Shown: piece after piece, positions 62,222 to 64,000 of the stretch
Layout of the letters: each line of letters starts with the position of its first letter
How positions within the stretch are numbered: position 1 is the stretch's first letter
Origin: Micromonospora chokoriensis
Lineage (GTDB): Bacteria; Actinomycetota; Actinomycetes; Mycobacteriales; Micromonosporaceae
Length of the DNA: 64,000 nucleotides
NCBI RefSeq assembly: GCF_000718555.1
Contig: NZ_JOAN01000022.1
Span: 62,001 to 126,000, forward strand
Reading direction: 5' to 3'
Notes under the pieces: generated by a model
The model's input: the letters and a program-made list of their open reading frames with translations, nothing else
Told to the model about the DNA's origin: nothing
Database searches by the model: none
Made by a program: the position numbers and the translations under genes

Positions 62222-62668
62222 TCAGAGGCGCTTGGGCAGCACGACCACCCGGCCGAAGAACTCGTCGATGCGGCGGACCACGTCGTTGAAGTCGTCCAGG
62301 TCGATCGGCTTGGTGACGTACGCGTTGGCCTGCAACGTGTAGCTGCCGACGATGTCGGTGTCGGCGTTGGAGGTGGTCAGCACGACGATAGGGATGGTCC
62401 GCAGATCTTCGTCCTGCTTGACCGCCCCGAGCACCTGCCGACCGTCCATCCGTGGCATGTTCAGGTCGAGCAGGATCACGTCCGGTCGACGGGCCTGCTC
62501 GTGCCGGCCCTCGGCGCGCAGAAACTCCATCGCCTCCTCGCCGTCGCTGACCACATCGATGATTTTGTCGACGTCGGAGTCCGCCAGCGCTTCCTCGATC
62601 ATCAGCACGTCACCCGGGTCGTCGTCGACCACCAGGATGCGTACCGGCTGCGGGCTGTCTGCGCCCAT
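62222..62668 (-). CDS. Stand-alone response-regulator receiver domain (Rcp1-like)
   Basis: A 148-residue receiver with no output domain: ILVVDDDPGDVLMIEEALAD (DDDP acidic pocket with the PGD variant typical of Rcp1-type), phospho-acceptor Asp68 in VILLDLNMPRMDGRQVL, VVLTTSNADTDI (switch Thr) and NAYVTKPIDLDDFNDVVRRI. In known systems such proteins serve phytochrome or other hybrid kinases. ATG 62668 is preferred; a GTG precedes it by one codon. Its kinase is not in this window. Confidence 0.9.
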   Translation of the reverse strand: MGADSPQPVRILVVDDDPGDVLMIEEALADSDVDKIIDVVSDGEEAMEFLRAEGRHEQARRPDVILLDLNMPRMDGRQVLGAVKQDEDLRTIPIVVLTTSNADTDIVGSYTLQANAYVTKPIDLDDFNDVVRRIDEFFGRVVVLPKRL

Positions 62669-62739
62669 CACTACCTGCCTCGGGGTCGGCCGGGACGGGA
62701 CCCCTGACGGTCACCGCGCTGGCGGGGAAATCTAGCCCA

Positions 62740-63087
62740 TCAGGGGGCGGCACGGGACGCCGGGTCGACCGACTCCGGCTCGTAGCGCAGCACGTCGGCC
62801 AGGCCGGTCACCCGCAGCACCCGATCGACACGGCCGTTGGCGCCGGTGAGCCGAAGCCAACCCCCGTCGGCCGCCGCCTGATTGTCACCCCGGACGAAGA
62901 CGGCCATCCCGGTGGAGTCGCAGAACGTCAGGTCGGTGAGGTCGAGCAGCACCCGGGTCTCGCCGGCGGCGGTGAGTCGATCGATCGCGGCGGTCAGCTC
63001 CGGGGCGGTGCTCAGGTCCAACTCGCCCACGAGCCGCAGGCAGGCGCCACCACCGTCGCGCTCGACGTAGCTGACGCTGAACGTCAC
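62740..63087 (-). CDS. STAS-domain anti-sigma-factor antagonist
   Basis: A 115-residue STAS protein: VTFSVSYVERDGGGACLRLV, GELDLSTAPELTAAIDRLTA and VLLDLTDLTFCDSTGMAVFV, with Asp-Ser-Thr at the site that anti-sigma kinases phosphorylate. ATP-dependent phosphorylation would release or bind a partner anti-sigma factor. GTG at 63087 follows GAGGGGGAGAACG. It neighbours a receiver domain and a B12-binding protein, a typical mix in stress-regulation modules. Confidence 0.9.
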   Translation of the reverse strand: MTFSVSYVERDGGGACLRLVGELDLSTAPELTAAIDRLTAAGETRVLLDLTDLTFCDSTGMAVFVRGDNQAAADGGWLRLTGANGRVDRVLRVTGLADVLRYEPESVDPASRAAP

Positions 63088-63208
63088 CGTTCTCCCCCTC
63101 GCTCCACCCCACCCTCGGGTGGGACGTTTGCAGTCCGGCAAGTATACGCAGAGCTGACCGAACGGCCCCCGAGCGCGGTGATCGATCCGGGGCCAGCGGC
63201 GGGGTCGG

Positions 63209-64000
63209 TCAGTGGGCCGTGGCGGGCAGCGCCGCGCATCCCAGCGCCAACATCCGCCCCGCCCGGGGGAAGTCCCGCAACGCGGCGGCGTAGTGCTCCA
63301 GAGGCAGGGCGACCGCCCCAGCCGGCACCCCACGACTGCGCAGGATCCCCGCCAGCCACTGCACGAACTCGGTGAACAACGAGGCGTCGTCGACGTAGAC
63401 CGCCGCCGCCAGGAAATCGACGATGTGACCCAGGTCGCTCACGGTCGCGTCGAGCTGGGCGGCGGTGTACTCGCGTGCCGCCGGCACCCGCTCCCGCAGC
63501 TCCGCCAACGCGCTGTCGATCAGCTCACCACGACGGCGCAGCAGGCTGGCGTACTCGTCGTCGGCCAGGTGCGCCAGCCGCGCCGCCGGCACCCCGCGCA
63601 ACGCCCGCTCGTCGGAGATCAGCTCGGCCGCCGAGGGCGCGTCCGGCGCCCAGGCCACGCCGAGCCGACGCGCCCACCGACCATCCGCGCCGAACCCGCG
63701 CCCGCCGACCACCACCGGCACGTCCGAACGGCGGCAGGCTTCGATCATCCGATGGGCGTACGGCAGCCGCATCGGCAGCGCGCACGCCAACGCGACCGCG
63801 TGCGCGTCGTAGCGGTGCAGGTAGGACACGAGGTGCGCCGCCGGCACGCTGGCGCCCAGGAAGGTCACCTGCCACCCACGTAACCGCAGCACCTCGGCCA
63901 CCAACCGGGGCGGAAGCGCGTGCCACTCGCCGTCCATGCAGGCGACCACCACCCGGCCGCGGGTCGGCCGTGACTTGGCGTACGCGGACACCGCCGCCAC
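63209..64000 (-). CDS. Cobalamin (B12)-binding domain protein, 5' end outside window
   Basis: 264 codons are visible; the frame runs into the right edge, so the N-terminus may be missing. A B12-binding Rossmann domain is visible: RGRVVVACMDGEWHALPPRL, VAEVLRLRGWQVTFLGASVP and VPVVVGGRGFGADGRW, with the DGEWH block in the D-x-H-x-x-G position (Gly replaced by Leu/Pro). The C-terminal ~150 residues are helical (LLRRRGELIDSALAELRERV, VDFLAAAVYVDDASLFTEFV). Such proteins act as light or cobalamin sensors alongside STAS and receiver proteins. The degenerate motif means B12 may be bound base-on, weakly or not at all. Confidence 0.78.
   Translation of the reverse strand: MAAVSAYAKSRPTRGRVVVACMDGEWHALPPRLVAEVLRLRGWQVTFLGASVPAAHLVSYLHRYDAHAVALACALPMRLPYAHRMIEACRRSDVPVVVGGRGFGADGRWARRLGVAWAPDAPSAAELISDERALRGVPAARLAHLADDEYASLLRRRGELIDSALAELRERVPAAREYTAAQLDATVSDLGHIVDFLAAAVYVDDASLFTEFVQWLAGILRSRGVPAGAVALPLEHYAAALRDFPRAGRMLALGCAALPATAH

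Overview
The window reads as chromosomal DNA of a high-GC actinomycete, most likely Micromonospora or a close relative (Micromonosporaceae). This is inferred from strong G/C bias at third codon positions, frequent GTG starts, Tat and lipoprotein signals, a mycothiol-type maleylpyruvate-isomerase protein, the TreX/Y/Z trehalose operon, and several families of dispersed palindromic repeats. No rRNA, tRNA, CRISPR array, transposase or integrase gene was found.

Left part (1-21 kb): mostly ordinary genes plus a rifamycin-resistance theme. After two acetyltransferases come an alcohol dehydrogenase/SRPBCC pair and a rifampicin monooxygenase homologue (rox). rox is preceded by an unannotated 19-codon leader ORF and a hairpin that covers its ribosome binding site. 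Next are a secreted protein, a lipoprotein, a MerR-HEAT/HEAT pair with a clear MerR operator, a Tat-exported beta-carbonic anhydrase and a winged-helix protein. A decayed TetR gene then precedes a rifampin phosphotransferase (rph), whose upstream region carries a near-consensus rifamycin-associated element. A TetR/NmrA divergent pair with twin operators, a 51-residue secreted peptide, two membrane proteins and a DUF2089/membrane/SHOCT-like operon follow.

Accessory region (21-37.9 kb): a compact cassette (about 21.05-29.5 kb) lies between two 143-bp direct repeats made of the 3' end of an XRE-type regulator gene. It encodes a 1924-residue protein (trypsin-like protease, calcineurin-like phosphoesterase, NACHT-type NTPase, pentapeptide repeats, 14 WD40 repeats), a P-loop kinase, an IPNS-like 2OG-Fe(II) oxygenase and a divergent Trypco1-like protein. 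This looks like an NTPase-centred conflict (defence) system. Beyond it lie two helix-turn-helix regulators and visibly AT-richer DNA. That DNA holds a HEPN/ATPase gene pair, a pentapeptide-repeat membrane protein, and a DUF4365 nuclease-like gene paired with an unrecognised gene. The region behaves like a defence hotspot inserted between a GlsB-type gene and treZ.

Right part (38-64 kb): carbohydrate and envelope functions. glgX-treY-treZ (glycogen to trehalose) is divergent from a GT4 glycogen-synthase-like gene. Citrate synthase follows, then an operon of a 49-residue membrane protein, a methyltransferase and a sulfatase-like membrane enzyme. An apparent operon of response regulator, histidine kinase, GT39 and GT2-GtrA transferases comes next. 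The end holds a Ser/Thr kinase, a single-cysteine OsmC protein, a lysozyme-like cell-wall protein, a DivIVA-like coiled coil, a lone receiver domain, a STAS protein and a B12-binding protein cut by the window edge. Intergenic palindromes and tandem repeats cluster at 45.8-47.1 kb and 60.3 kb.
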